Of a stretch of DNA of 64,000 nucleotides, positions 1 to 10,402 are shown in pieces; positions within the stretch are counted from its first letter, which is position 1; each line of letters starts with the position of its first letter. Source of the DNA: Phlebotomus papatasi (lineage: Eukaryota > Arthropoda > Insecta > Diptera > Psychodidae); NCBI RefSeq assembly GCF_024763615.1, contig NC_077222.1, forward strand, positions 68,634,001 to 68,698,000, written 5' to 3'. The notes below the pieces were generated by a model that saw nothing but the letters and a program-made list of their open reading frames with translations, ran no database searches and was not told where the DNA came from. Position numbers and translations under genes: made by a program.

Positions 1-1323
1 TATGTGTCATAAGCTTTTTTTTTTAATGCTTTTCCATTATACGCAACTTTTGTTTTTCGAGTATCAATTAATTCTGCCACTTTTGCAGGCACATATCTAT
101 CGATTCACTAAACATAATTGCACCCCAATTAGTCTAATCACGCCACTTGAAACTGATAAAGGTGATTTTTTATGTTGTGGAACAAGCTCTTCAGTGGAAA
201 ATCTCACTTTAATTGTATAATGAAAATTTTCCTTTCTTTAGAAAATTGTTGGGGAAAATTGTGAACTTTCCTCTTGGACTTTTAACTGTGAACTGAAGGG
301 AGAGAAAAAAGCTCTACAAAGTTGTACCAATTTTGACTCTCTGTTGGGGGTGAAAGCTCTTGTGAGAGAGAGAGAGAAAGAGAATGTGAGAGAGTCACAT
401 GAAAGGGTGGAATTTTTTTGGGGATTGAGTATGAGGAATAAATTATTGAACTTTTACTACCATTGATTGAATTTTCGTGTGAAAGAACTCAATGAAATTT
501 CGCGTATACACATAAAAAAGGCTGTAAATATTGTATGTGCTTGAGCTTGCAAAAGAAAGTTGATTTGGTGAAAATTGCTACATTGATGGTGTTTCCGGGA
601 AAAATTGAAAACTTGGGATAGGCAACGAATGATGAAAGCTCTTTACGCGGGAAATATCTACAATTCACTCAAAACTTTTATCAATTTTATTCACAATCAC
701 AAAGTTTTAATTGAAAATATTATTTTCCTTAGTTAATTTAGAGTATATTCAAGATATTTTTGAGATTTTCATTCAGAAAACTTGTTCAAGAACACAACAA
801 AGCCACCCCCAAAATTACACTAAAGAACCTCTCAAAAGTTTCACAGCGGAAAGAGCACATGACAGAGAAAAGCTCGATAAAAGCTCACTCTCTTCGCCAC
901 ATTTCGCCTGATATTATGGTGTCAGAAGTGACAATCAAGCAAGATAAACAAAAATTTTATGTGCTAATAAATACGAAAAACACGCGAAAAAACCACGCGC
1001 ACGGATGATTTTGAGAAAATTTCGGGATTGTCTGCAAATTTTCAACGATCCCAAGGGGGCAGAGGAGTAAAAAAAGCTGAGATTAGAAGTACCAAAAGCA
1101 CACATCATTGCCATTTAGTCTAGATTCAGGGATGTTATATAATATTGCCAATTAATTACCATAATTATTACGTGGACGTGATTATCTGCTTATCAAAGCG
1201 CACAACGAAGTCCTCCAGTATCTCATACACCAGACGATTGGCTTTAAGATAAGCTGACAGCTTAGAAAATCAGTGTTATTGGACATTTGATTGAGACAGA
1301 GTACAAAAGAAAACAGACGCAAC
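1..1323. other. Upstream region of the MPC1 gene
   Basis: No coding region is supported here. A GA-rich run lies at about 361-398. A TCAGT motif at 1270-1274 matches the arthropod initiator and sits about 50 bases before the MPC1 start codon, so it is a possible transcription start; no well-placed TATA box accompanies it. Small open frames show no recognisable product. Confidence 0.5.
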
Positions 1324-4300
1324 ATGTCCAAGTCCCTTGGTAGGAAGTTATTTGACAATCTCAAGAGCAAGGAGTTCCGGGATTATCTTATGAGGTAATT
1401 GAAGAAGTTTTTCGTACTCTAAATTGGTCAGGGAGAGCTCTGTGACTGTCCTTAGGGGAGGTCAAGAGAGTGACCCTGACCTTCTTGGTGTTCATAACCT
1501 TCTCAAGACCAATCATCTATTGAATTACTCTTTTCTTCCAACAGCACACACTTCTGGGGTCCTGTAGCCAATTGGGGAATACCTTTAGCTGCTCTGGCTG
1601 ATATCCGGAAGGATCCAATAATTATCAGTGGAAAAATGACGACTGGTGAGTAAAATAAAAGCGCAAAGTAAAGTTCCTTAACCCTTTATCGTCGACTAAG
1701 AGAATGGTGACAAATTATGAAAAGCTCATTTTGTTAAATTAGTTCCATTTAAGAGAACGTATAATGTCCTTAATATACTTACGACTTAATCCGAGAGACA
1801 ACGTAAATTATAATCAAAATAATAATTTGACTAAATTCTCAATTCGTCTTAAGCCGAGAGAGACTGATTAGTCAGAAACTAATGAAAACGTAATCTGTAT
1901 CTGATCATTATTTTGAATATAAAAAGCCCTCTTCGGCTTGGCTTAACCCTTTAAGGACGATTGGAACACCGGTGTCCTATAAAAAAATAATTTTTCCTTA
2001 CTACCTAAAGTTATTTTTTTCTTATATTTGTACGTAATTGCAAAGTAGAATGTTGAAGGAATCTAGGATATTTTTTGCATGTCTCCAACTATTTGCTATA
2101 TAGTAAATTTTTAAGCTAAAAAATGACGAATTTTTAAATTTTCATATTGAAAATTGTTTTTAATTATTTTTCATACTTCCAAGTCTTTTTAAGCAAAATC
2201 GTTTTGGAACAATAAACTACAATACTCAAACATAATATATTTCATTAGAGTGAAAATTATCAGTCATTGGTATCGTCAGAAAAATTACTTAAATTTTTGA
2301 GTTATTTTTGTCCCTATCCTTCATTGAGGCAAAAATTACACCAAATCAGACTCTGTTGGCTTTTCGAAGGTTAGATGTAAGACATTTCACAAGTTTTATT
2401 TATCGGTTTTATTTTTATTGCTGATTTTCGGTCAGCGAAAACTGTCTCGTCGAGAAAGGGTTAAGTCGTAAGTCCGCCTAGTGCATAAGACAGTTTGAGG
2501 AATGCATAAAATATTTAATATTTAAGAAGTAGAGGAGACTGATGGAGCAAAACTTGTCAAAACGCATATTTAATTCTTTCACGAGCTCTGAGAAAACTTA
2601 ACCCTCTAACGAACGGGTAAGACCGCCTCCAGGCCTTCTTTACAAAAATCACCTTTACAGCAACAATAAAGGTTTTATTTATTTAAAAGTGCTATAATGT
2701 CCTCGGTAATAGGCTTATAAACATCTCTTGAAAGTTTGAACTCATTTTGACTCTTCGTTTTGTTGCTATTTCCAGTTTTATGTGACAGGTCAGACAAAAA
2801 GCAACAAAAAATATTTGTGCAAAAAAACTCATTTCCAATTTCCATAAAAAAACCAATTTAAAGTTATCTGACTAAAATAAATTTATTTTTTACTGAAAGA
2901 TATGTCATTCTACTTTGTATATTTTATTTAAAAAATTTGAAAAAACTAAAAATGTGAATTTTAGAAGCAAAAAGAGTTTCAAATTTTTTTTTTATATTTT
3001 CTCACCTAGCGCCTAAACTAAAAGAGATAATGAAGAATGGATGGCCTTTTCGACTTTATTGGATCATAATTATCCTAGAAAATATTGTTTTAGAACTTTT
3101 TTTTTCGCATATTAAAGAAAACACCGTTAGAGGGTTAAACGTTATATAATGAGCATATTCTTATAGGAAATTTACTGCTCTACAACATTGCAGAAGACTA
3201 TTTTCCTCTATCTCGAAAGAAATGTGATTTTCGAATCATTTTCTAAAAGTCGATTTTGTGGAGATTCTCAAAATTGCTGGGGCAATTTGGTTAGTCTTCG
3301 GATAATTTGTTCCTCTAAATTTGAAATTTATTCCTCTGCAACTTTGTCGCAGATAATTTTTCTCTATCTTAACTAGAAATGTGCTTAAATTGAGCTAATC
3401 AGTATTGATATTTTCTGTAAGCCAAATATTCCAAAAATAGGGCTCAAAATTTCATTATTTTTTATTTTACATAATCTTTCCTCGAATCCCTTGAAACTTT
3501 GCAAGTTTTAAGAAGGTTCATGAAGGCTATGTATAATTAAAATTTCAAGCCTCAGTCTCTTTTATTTTAGAAAATAGTGAATATTGAAATTTTCGTTTTG
3601 ACAAATTTTGCCCCAGTCTCCCCTATGCTGTACATTTTTGAATAGACAACAGGGGAGACCGGGGTAGAATTAGCCAGCAAATGATATTTTTGTTTGCCTA
3701 TAAATTATGAAAAATATGTTTCAATTAAATTGAGAAATATTTAAACGAATAGGCAGGGAGTTAATTAATCTCTAACACCTCACTATCTAATGCTATTTCT
3801 TCCCCGGTATCCCCTACTTAATAGAAACTAGCATGACTTTTGGTAATTTATAAATAATTAATTATAATATAAATCTTAGGGGTCCCGGTCAAAATTCCGA
3901 ATGTAAAAATCCTTAATGGGCTAAAGTTCCGAATGGGCCAAAATATCGAAAGTAAATATTCCGAATTCTTTAAAGTGTAGCCAAAAATTTTCTGTGTTTT
4001 GGGAATTGGGAAGCTATTCTATTTACCTACACATCATCCTCCGTATATTTTAACCATTTTTACATAATTTTAACCATTCGGGATTGCATTTTTCGGTATT
4101 TTGAGTTACAAGATCTTAAATTTTTCTTCTAAGAATTCAAGGAAGATGAATAATTTGTATTTAGTCGAGACACAAATTATCTTTCAGTTGTTGACCGAAA
4201 TTCTTTCCGTTACTCAAGATGCAAATGTCCGTTTGATCGGTTTTGGATCAGCTTCACGGAATAATCAATATCTGAAGTAGGCTTGGGCAGAATTTTGGTT

Positions 4301-7300
4301 AGCCAATAGAATTGGGTCATTAATTTGGGTCAAAATTCGATCTAGTCGGTTCGGGTCCATACTTCAAACGCACGAGTTTTGACACTTTTACATTACAACC
4401 CTCTAAAAAATGGATATAAATTAAATGCTGCAATATTTTGGGCAGTAAATATCAAATTTCGTTTACCACAATATTGGTCTGAATTCTGAGACCATGATTG
4501 AAATCAAGATAAAGAAAATTTCAAGATATCGGTATTTTGAAATCAAAAAATCAAGATCAAGATGTGAAATCTGTACAAAGTCTTGAAATATTGATATAAA
4601 ACACAAAACCATTTGGGTTGCAAGATATCTAATTCTGAAACAAATATTTCAAGATATCAAGACGTCAAATTGCTTGTTTTTCAGTAATAATAATTCCAAA
4701 CCCCTCTCGCAGGTGCTTGGTATTTTAAAGATTATAACAATTTTAAGAGAGGGTTTAGAAAAGAAAATTACTATAAAAAATACTGTATTTATCGTGTAAT
4801 TTAATCGAACTTGTACATATTTTTTTATGTATGTATGTATCGAAATAAATACACTGCAAATACTTGCAAAGCAATCACATCTCGCTTAAGCATTTTTGGG
4901 TTTTGCTTGCACTTCCTGTATTCACGTCTGTAATATTTCATATTTTTTAATACGGTCTATAAATAATTTTCCTATAATCAATCAACAAATTAAGCAGAAA
5001 AATGAAGATATTTGTCAGAAGTGACTTTTCGTTAAGTCTGGAAAATCTTGTAATCTTAGTTCTTGTCTAAGATATTTTATCTTGATCTCGGAAATATTAA
5101 CCAGCTTGAAATTTTGATTTTGATTTTGATCTTGGTCTCATAAAATTGATACCATTGTTATTCTGATGTGTTTTATTGAATTCTGTGCGTTTTTTTTTTT
5201 AAGATTTAGTGCATATAATATAAAGTTTTAATTATCTGCACCGCCTGCACATGTACTGTTAATTATATGTCATGATCTTTGCATTTAAATCTAATCAAAT
5301 TTTTAGATATTTGCCTTCAAAAATTGAGTATTTTATGGACTTTTTTGAGATTGTACTGATTAATGTATACGTTTTTTTTATTCACCAAAAAGCCAAATTA
5401 TTGATATAAATAGTTTAATGATAATATTCATATCATATAATTGTTTATGGTACATCGAATTATCTCATCATTTAATTCACGGGGCAATCATCTTCCAGAT
5501 GGACCACTAATAGAAAAAAAAATCATTTAATTCATAATTTAAAGATATTTTTTATCTGATCAGTTTGCGATTATTTATTGAGCAAATTGGTTTTTTGAGC
5601 TACCAAAAAATTTAGTACCAAAACAATATTTTTCGATTAAATAAATCAGAGGTGTGCAAGAACCGTTTGAAACCGAACAAACGTCAAATGAAACTTGTAC
5701 GTAAATGGTCGAAACGTTACCTAAACAAACTTATTTTGACGTTTATTCGGTTTGAAACGGTTCTTGCACCTCTGAAATAGATTAAAGTTTAAAAAAATGA
5801 GATATTTTTGTAACGAATATGTCGAAATCTTCATTTCCCATTTCGACGAAATTTTGGATTGTAGTTGAGTCCGACTCAAACATGTAACTCGGAATGTGTA
5901 CAAGTTCAATTCAAGATTGAATTTTGAGATTAAAAATCTCATTGACCGAATTTTATCCATTTCGATTTTTGAGATCAGTTTGTTCGGAGCGATTCTTTTT
6001 TCCGAAATTTCAAATCTTGATTGATTTTGATGTAACAGTAAGTAAGCATTTTTTTTTTAGGTTTTTGTGGATTCGGATTTGTAGTGAAAAGGGATAGGTT
6101 ACCGTAAATGCAGGTGACTGTCCTTCGTAGGTGACTATGGCCCTTTACCGCTCGTCAGCTTTTCTTCAATTTTAACTCTTAAGGATGGTTTTTTACGATC
6201 CTATCTACCATGTCTTATCGGTTAGAACCGTTAGAACCATTCTTATATATTAGAATTAAAGAAAAGTTTACGAACAGTAGGGGGTAAAATCACCCACGGA
6301 GGACAAAGTCACCCGCATCAACGGTATGTTAAAATTGCCATTTGAAGAAATTTGTGCGTCTTTCATTGAACTAGAAACAAGAATGAAGAATTAAATAATT
6401 TTTCAGGACATAAAAAGCTCAATGAACACAAACTGGATGCAATTAATTTTCAATACAATAAAATTTATAATTATAATGCATTGAAAATTAATTTTATTAT
6501 TTTATGATATGTTATTAAGGCAATAAAATAACATTTTACAGTACGACTCTTATAGTGAAAACGCGATTGATGCTTGTAGACGTCGTACTTATTACTTTAC
6601 TCGTTAATGGTTATCTTAAGTTCTTACTCAACAAAATTAAAAGTTTATATTTACCCTGGAGTTTTACGTATTTTGTGCAGCTTAAAGCTTTTATGGGTTA
6701 ATTTTATTCTATTTAATTGGAGTCATACTGTATTGGAATTTCTGTTTAATGTTAGTGTTTTATTTGTTTTAGTTTACGTTATTCATTTTATTATCATCGA
6801 AAATTTATGTTGAATTGTGAGTGCATTAAGGAAATTATTTCTATAAAACAAAGTTATTTTCCAAACATACAAAACAGCTAAAAAGATCATAAATATTTTT
6901 TAATCGAATAAAATTAGAATTCACTCTAACGAACAGTTCACTTAGTAACTGTTTTTTCTTTTGCATTATATTTTGGAAGATAGTAAAGTATTTCATCTAA
7001 AAAATCATAAAATGAGAATAATGACAGAGAAAACATTAGGCGAGTGATTCGCGAATATCTCTTGTCTGTGTGTTTTTTTTAGAAAATTAATACCGCATGA
7101 AATATAAAAAATCATCATCTTTGAGATTATAGTGCAATTTAATCTTATTGCATATTTGCATTTTCCATTACAATAAAGAGCAATTTTCAAAATTGTGTCA
7201 TGATTCAACATAAAGGTTGAATGTATCTAATAACATAGGAACATGAGGAGCATATTTTGTTTTATTTTATAGGCATTTTCTCAATTATCATAATGCAATG

Positions 7301-10300
7301 AAAGCGTGCAATGTTGGTATAAGTTGATTTTATTAATCCAACTTTTTGAGTAAATTCGCTGGCGCTTCAAACAATTCTTCTCTCACAAATATTCTTTTGC
7401 TGAAAAAAATGTAAATTTCAAATTTTCACAAGAGATTTAGAATTATAAACAGTATTTTTAGTATATATGAAATGAAAAACAAGTTACAATATCCGCTAAC
7501 TCCTCGAATTAATATTTAGTAAACAATTATGATCAAGGTGTTTTCCTCTAAAATTTTCAGACTCTTCAAATATTAAAATTTAAAATGTCTTTCACACGAT
7601 GGCAACAAACTTGGGGAGACCGGGAAGAGTTAGCCAGCAAATGAAATTTACTTTTTCGTAAAATTTGCGAAAAATGTTTCAATCAGACTGGTAACCAAGC
7701 TGGTAACTGTATATTTAAATTAATAAGGCGGGATGTGTTTAAATAAATAATGCTTGATTTGGTCAATATTGTTATGGCAAATCATAAATGACTTTCTAAT
7801 TCTAACCATGGCTAATTCTACCTTGGCTTTTTTGTATAATAGAATAGAATAAATTGAATTGAAAAAAAAAATGAATTTTTCTTTTTTGTGATTTTAATTT
7901 TATAAAATATGTAACTCAGATTATTATGGACAAAAACCTGTGAAATACAAAATTTAGATAAAAATCATAAATTATAGCTTGTTACAATCTCTTTTTTTTT
8001 ATCTAAAAAAAAAAAAAGAGAAAGGGATGGCAAAGCGTCCCAGGCTTTGCGAAATGCTCGAACTCGTGACTTAGATGCTATACACACGGCTCTTCGTTAT
8101 CCGGCACTTCGTTATCCGGGTGACAGCTGCCAAACGCTGGCGGTTGATGTATTCAAAACGATTTTTTACGAAGCATGCAGTTTGTCCAGAGTGAATTAAT
8201 GTGTTATTTTCATTTTATCAAAGTTTTTGACACACAATCGTGCTACAAAATGAAACATAAACACACCACAAAGTAAATTCTGTTGTCCTTTTGACAGAAA
8301 ACAAACTCCCACAGCAGAAAATATAAAAAACGTTGACCAGCACCAGATTCAAAAAATCAAAATGTCATTTTGTCCCCACGTCAGCCGGATAACGAAGAGT
8401 CGAGTGTACATCAAAAGTTCTTTCGCATCATCTACTGTTTAACGGTTGTTAATCGATTTAAACTCATTTATAAATCACTCAAAAGATCCCCAAAATAGTT
8501 CTAAGAGTAATAGAATTTATTTGCGGGCGAAAATTACTTATCGGTTCATAACCGGTTTATTACCGGTTTAGAACCGTTTTGAACCGAGTTATAAATCACT
8601 CAAAACAGAACCTAAAATACAATTAAAGAGCAATTTTATTGAATTTCGAATAAAAATTAGTTATCGGTTATGAAGCAGTTCATTACCGGTCCAGAACTGA
8701 TTGGAACTGGTTGAGTTTTAGCGGAAATTCCAAGATCTTTTCAACGAACCCAAACATGACCCAACAACTAGTAATTATGTTACGAAAAATGTTAAAAAAA
8801 ATGTTTTACGAACTTTTTAGTGGGTTTACGAGCATTTCGTAAGTCCCCAGTAGGAATTCACAAATATTTACGAACAATTTTACGACATATTTCTCCTGTG
8901 TAGTGATAAAATTTTAATGGATTGCTACAGTAATTTGTTAAACAAAGTTTGATATGACAAACTATGTATTAATGCTGTGAATTAAATAGATTAAAATTTT
9001 ATTCAAATCCTAAATTCAGAGTTAAATCTTTAAGTTTTTAATTTTTAAAATAATCTTTAGCGTTTATTCGTGTTTTGCGATGATTTTTTTAATATAAAAA
9101 TTGTTATCGACTTTAATATTTCTATAGAATAATTTAATTAGTAGAATAATCCGAAACTTAATTTAACACTAAACCTAATGGCGCTGGCACACCTTTTCAA
9201 TTGAGTGAAATTCAATCGATTGAAATTCTACCTCTTACTCTTTCAAACTTAAATTTATATGTGGCTGTCTCTTTCTGCCAAATGAAAATTTAAATTTCAA
9301 TTTCATTTTTAATTTTCGTTTGAAAAAGAGAGACAACATCTGATTTTAAGTTTGAAAGAGTAAGAGGTAAAATTTCAATCGATTGAATTTCATTCAATTG
9401 AAAAGGTGTGCCAGCCCCATAAAGACCGTTTTTGGTTGTTTTTTGGTCAAATGGCAAGCTACGGTGGGGTAGGATACCCAACAAATTTGTCTTGGAAAAG
9501 AGCAAAAAATTAAAATCTAAACACTGAAAAATATATTACAAGCATATTTTAAGAAATTCATAAAGTTTGATAGCGACATTATATCGTTTAAATATGTGTT
9601 AATTTTAAACCGCTCAATTTTACCGGGTCTTGGTAGGTTTAGTGTTAATAATAATGTTCTATATCTATAAGTTTAAACTGTTTTTTTAATAAATATTTTT
9701 GTCGGTAAATAGGCCAGTAAGTAACGTAAAGTTAAACATAAATTACTGTTTCGATTAACAAGGGATTCCAGGATGCTTAATTTGTTCTTCTCTTTGAAAA
9801 GTAGTAGTGAAATTTGTGAAAAAGGATATGTGTATTTCTATTCACAAGTTCTCAGAGAATCTGAATAACTTCTATTGAGAATGTTTTTACAGAAAATTTA
9901 GGGCCCTACAACTTTGCTTCACTCTTCTCTGTCTCTTAAGGAAATACACTTTGAGTACTGCTTTCAAAAAGATGATATTGTGGAAATTCTCAAAACTGTT
10001 GGAACTTTGACTATTTTTTCTTTCTTCAGTTTAACTACATGCTTCCTAAATATGATTTCTATTGACGGAGTAAAATACCGACCAAAATCTTGTAGCCAGC
10101 TGTATCAGAAAAAAATAAACAGACCATATAGAATCAATGAAATTTTCATGGTGCTAATGCAAACTTTTCCTTTTGCAGCGCTGTGCCTGTACTCGACGAT
10201 CTTCATGAGGTTCGCGTGGAAGGTTCAGCCAAGGAATTTATTGTTATTTGCATGTCACATAACCAATTTTACTGCCCAAGGAGTTCAAGGAGGACGTTTT

Positions 10301-10402
10301 ATCCACTATCACTATCTCGGTGGAAAGAAAAATGCTCCTCCGGCGGCTCCAGCCAAGCCGGAAAATGCTATTCAGGCTAAACCTGATGCTCCGGCAAAGT
10401 AG
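1324..10402 (+). CDS. Mpc1: Mitochondrial pyruvate carrier subunit 1 (three exons)
   Basis: Exons are 1324-1394, 1545-1645 and 10179-10402. Together they give 396 nt and 131 aa; the introns start GT and end AG, and both junctions fall within codons and keep frame. The protein shows the MPC1 hallmarks: FRDYLMSTHFWGPVANWG at residues 18-35, the segment ending in ISGKMTT, then FMRFAWKVQPRNLLLFACH at 66-84 and QGVQGGR at 91-97. In the family, MPC1 pairs with MPC2 in the inner mitochondrial membrane to import pyruvate into the matrix. Length is slightly above the usual 105-110 aa because of an Ala/Pro/Lys-rich tail after residue 105. The start is the first in-frame ATG, followed by the expected amphipathic N-terminus; stop TAG at 10400-10402. 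The last intron is 8533 bp. No clear AATAAA was found near the stop, so the 3' end is unknown. Identification is very secure. Confidence 0.96.
1947..2460. mobile_element. piggyBac-like MITE (TTAA flanked)
   Basis: The element begins CCCTTTAAGGACGA and ends TCGAGAAAGGG, and is flanked on both sides by TTAA (1943-1946 and 2461-2464). A TTAA target duplication with CCC/GGG ends is the signature of piggyBac-type transposition. There is no transposase frame. A related CCCTTTATCGTCGA end preceded by TTAA at 1678-1681 suggests an older partial copy just upstream. Confidence 0.65.
2602..3134. mobile_element. piggyBac-like MITE (TTAA flanked), second family
   Basis: Terminal inverted repeat CCCTCTAACG at the left and CGTTAGAGGG at the right, with TTAA immediately outside on both sides (2598-2601 and 3135-3138). 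It is 533 bp with no coding capacity. The ends resemble the neighbouring CCCTTT family, so both may have used the same transposase. Confidence 0.65.
3160..3623. mobile_element. Partial copy of repeat family F
   Basis: The right end TTTTGCCCCAGTCTCCCC is followed by TA at 3624-3625. The body is shared with sequences near 9890-10035, 46060-46850 and 57580-57640, recognisable from GGAAATTTACTGCTCTACAAC and an A/T-rich core. The left inverted end is missing, so this copy is truncated. No coding region. Confidence 0.5.
3652..3814. mobile_element. TA-type MITE, family E copy 1
   Basis: It starts GGGGAGACCGGGGTAGAATT and ends with the approximate inverse CCCCGGTATCCCC followed by TA. A second copy is at 7613-7828 and shares AGAATTAGCCAGCAAATGA-like sequence. 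Non-coding, 163 bp. Confidence 0.55.
3879..4105. mobile_element. MITE family M, degenerate copy
   Basis: It starts GGGGTCCCGGTCAAAATTCC after TA and has the repeated AAAATNCCGAA units typical of family M, with inverted TTCGGGATT and TTTTCGGTATTTTG units near 4078-4100. Sibling copies are at 30165-30388, 54920-55382 (reversed) and 63161-63682. Non-coding; the right boundary is approximate. Confidence 0.5.
5647..5774. mobile_element. hAT-like MITE, 128 bp
   Basis: A near-perfect foldback begins CAGAGGTGTGCAAGAACCG and ends CGGTTCTTGCACCTCTG. The CAGRGGTG-type end and flanking 8-mers AAATAAAT and AAATAGAT (7 of 8 identical) match hAT transposition, which makes 8-bp duplications. No coding capacity. 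Confidence 0.65.
6102..6324. mobile_element. TA-type foldback MITE, family D copy 1
   Basis: Ends CCGTAAATGCAGGTGACT and its approximate inverse GTCACCCGCATCAACGG, with TA on both sides. The second copy (12819-13455) carries an insertion, and this uninterrupted copy shows its empty site. Non-coding. Confidence 0.6.
7613..7828. mobile_element. TA-type MITE, family E copy 2
   Basis: It starts GGGGAGACCGGGAAGAGTTA and shares GTTAGCCAGCAAATGAA-like sequence with copy 1 at 3652-3814. The right end near GGCTAATTCTACC is diverged, so the boundary is approximate. Non-coding. Confidence 0.45.
8022..8765 (+). mobile_element. SINE-like repeat family L, copy 1 (interrupted)
   Basis: The head reads GATGGCAAAGCGTCCCAGGC then ATGCTCGAACTCGTGAC, a weak match to RNA polymerase III A- and B-boxes. 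The body is rich in repeated ACCGGTT and AACCG motifs. The same family occurs at 22593-23560 (reversed), 29099-29640 and 40498-41053. This copy is split by an unrelated MITE at 8083-8406 and lacks the family's 3' end. The SINE assignment is tentative. Confidence 0.45.
8083..8406. mobile_element. TA-type MITE family K, nested in the L repeat
   Basis: Inverted ends are CGGCTCTTCGTTATCCGGC at the left and GCCGGATAACGAAGAGTCG near the right, flanked by TA at 8081-8082 and 8407-8408. The surrounding L sequence rejoins as GATGCTATA + CATCAAAAG, as in the uninterrupted L copy at 22593-23560. 324 bp, non-coding. Confidence 0.65.
8776..8902. mobile_element. Truncated copy of foldback family W
   Basis: It contains repeated TTTACGAACA/TTACGAGCATTT motifs and ends ...CGACATATTTCTCCTGTG then TA, matching the right end of the full foldback at 58091-58604. 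Only part is present; it abuts the 3' break of L copy 1. Confidence 0.45.
9167..9644. mobile_element. TTAA-flanked element T
   Basis: It begins CACTAAACC and ends GGTTTAGTG, with TTAA directly outside at 9163-9166 and 9645-9648, the piggyBac-type signature. Its left half is interrupted by a different foldback (9180-9419). No coding capacity. Confidence 0.55.
9180..9419. mobile_element. Foldback MITE family J, nested in T
   Basis: Long inverted arms: left GCTGGCACACCTTTTCAATT and onward, right AATTGAAAAGGTGTGCCAGC, with ATCGATTGAA-type sequence in both arms and a short centre. The target duplication is not clear. A small minus-strand open frame overlapping it is an arm artefact. Confidence 0.55.
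9890..10035. repeat. Fragment of repeat family F in the MPC1 intron
   Basis: It shares the CTACAACTTTG...GGAAATACA...GAAATTCTCAAAA order with the F copies near 3160-3623 and 45961-46852. No ends are preserved. It lies about 140 bases before the acceptor of MPC1 exon 3. Confidence 0.4.

Larger units (their letters stand above)
1646..10178 (+). other. 8.5-kb last intron of MPC1
   Basis: The donor GGTGAGT at 1645-1651 and acceptor TTTTGCAG at 10171-10178 bound this intron. It is almost wholly AT-rich non-coding sequence and inverted-repeat elements, listed separately. Stretches 4110-5640 and 6326-7612 hold no repeat or gene that I recognise; a TGTA tetranucleotide run occurs near 4826-4840. Confidence 0.9.
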
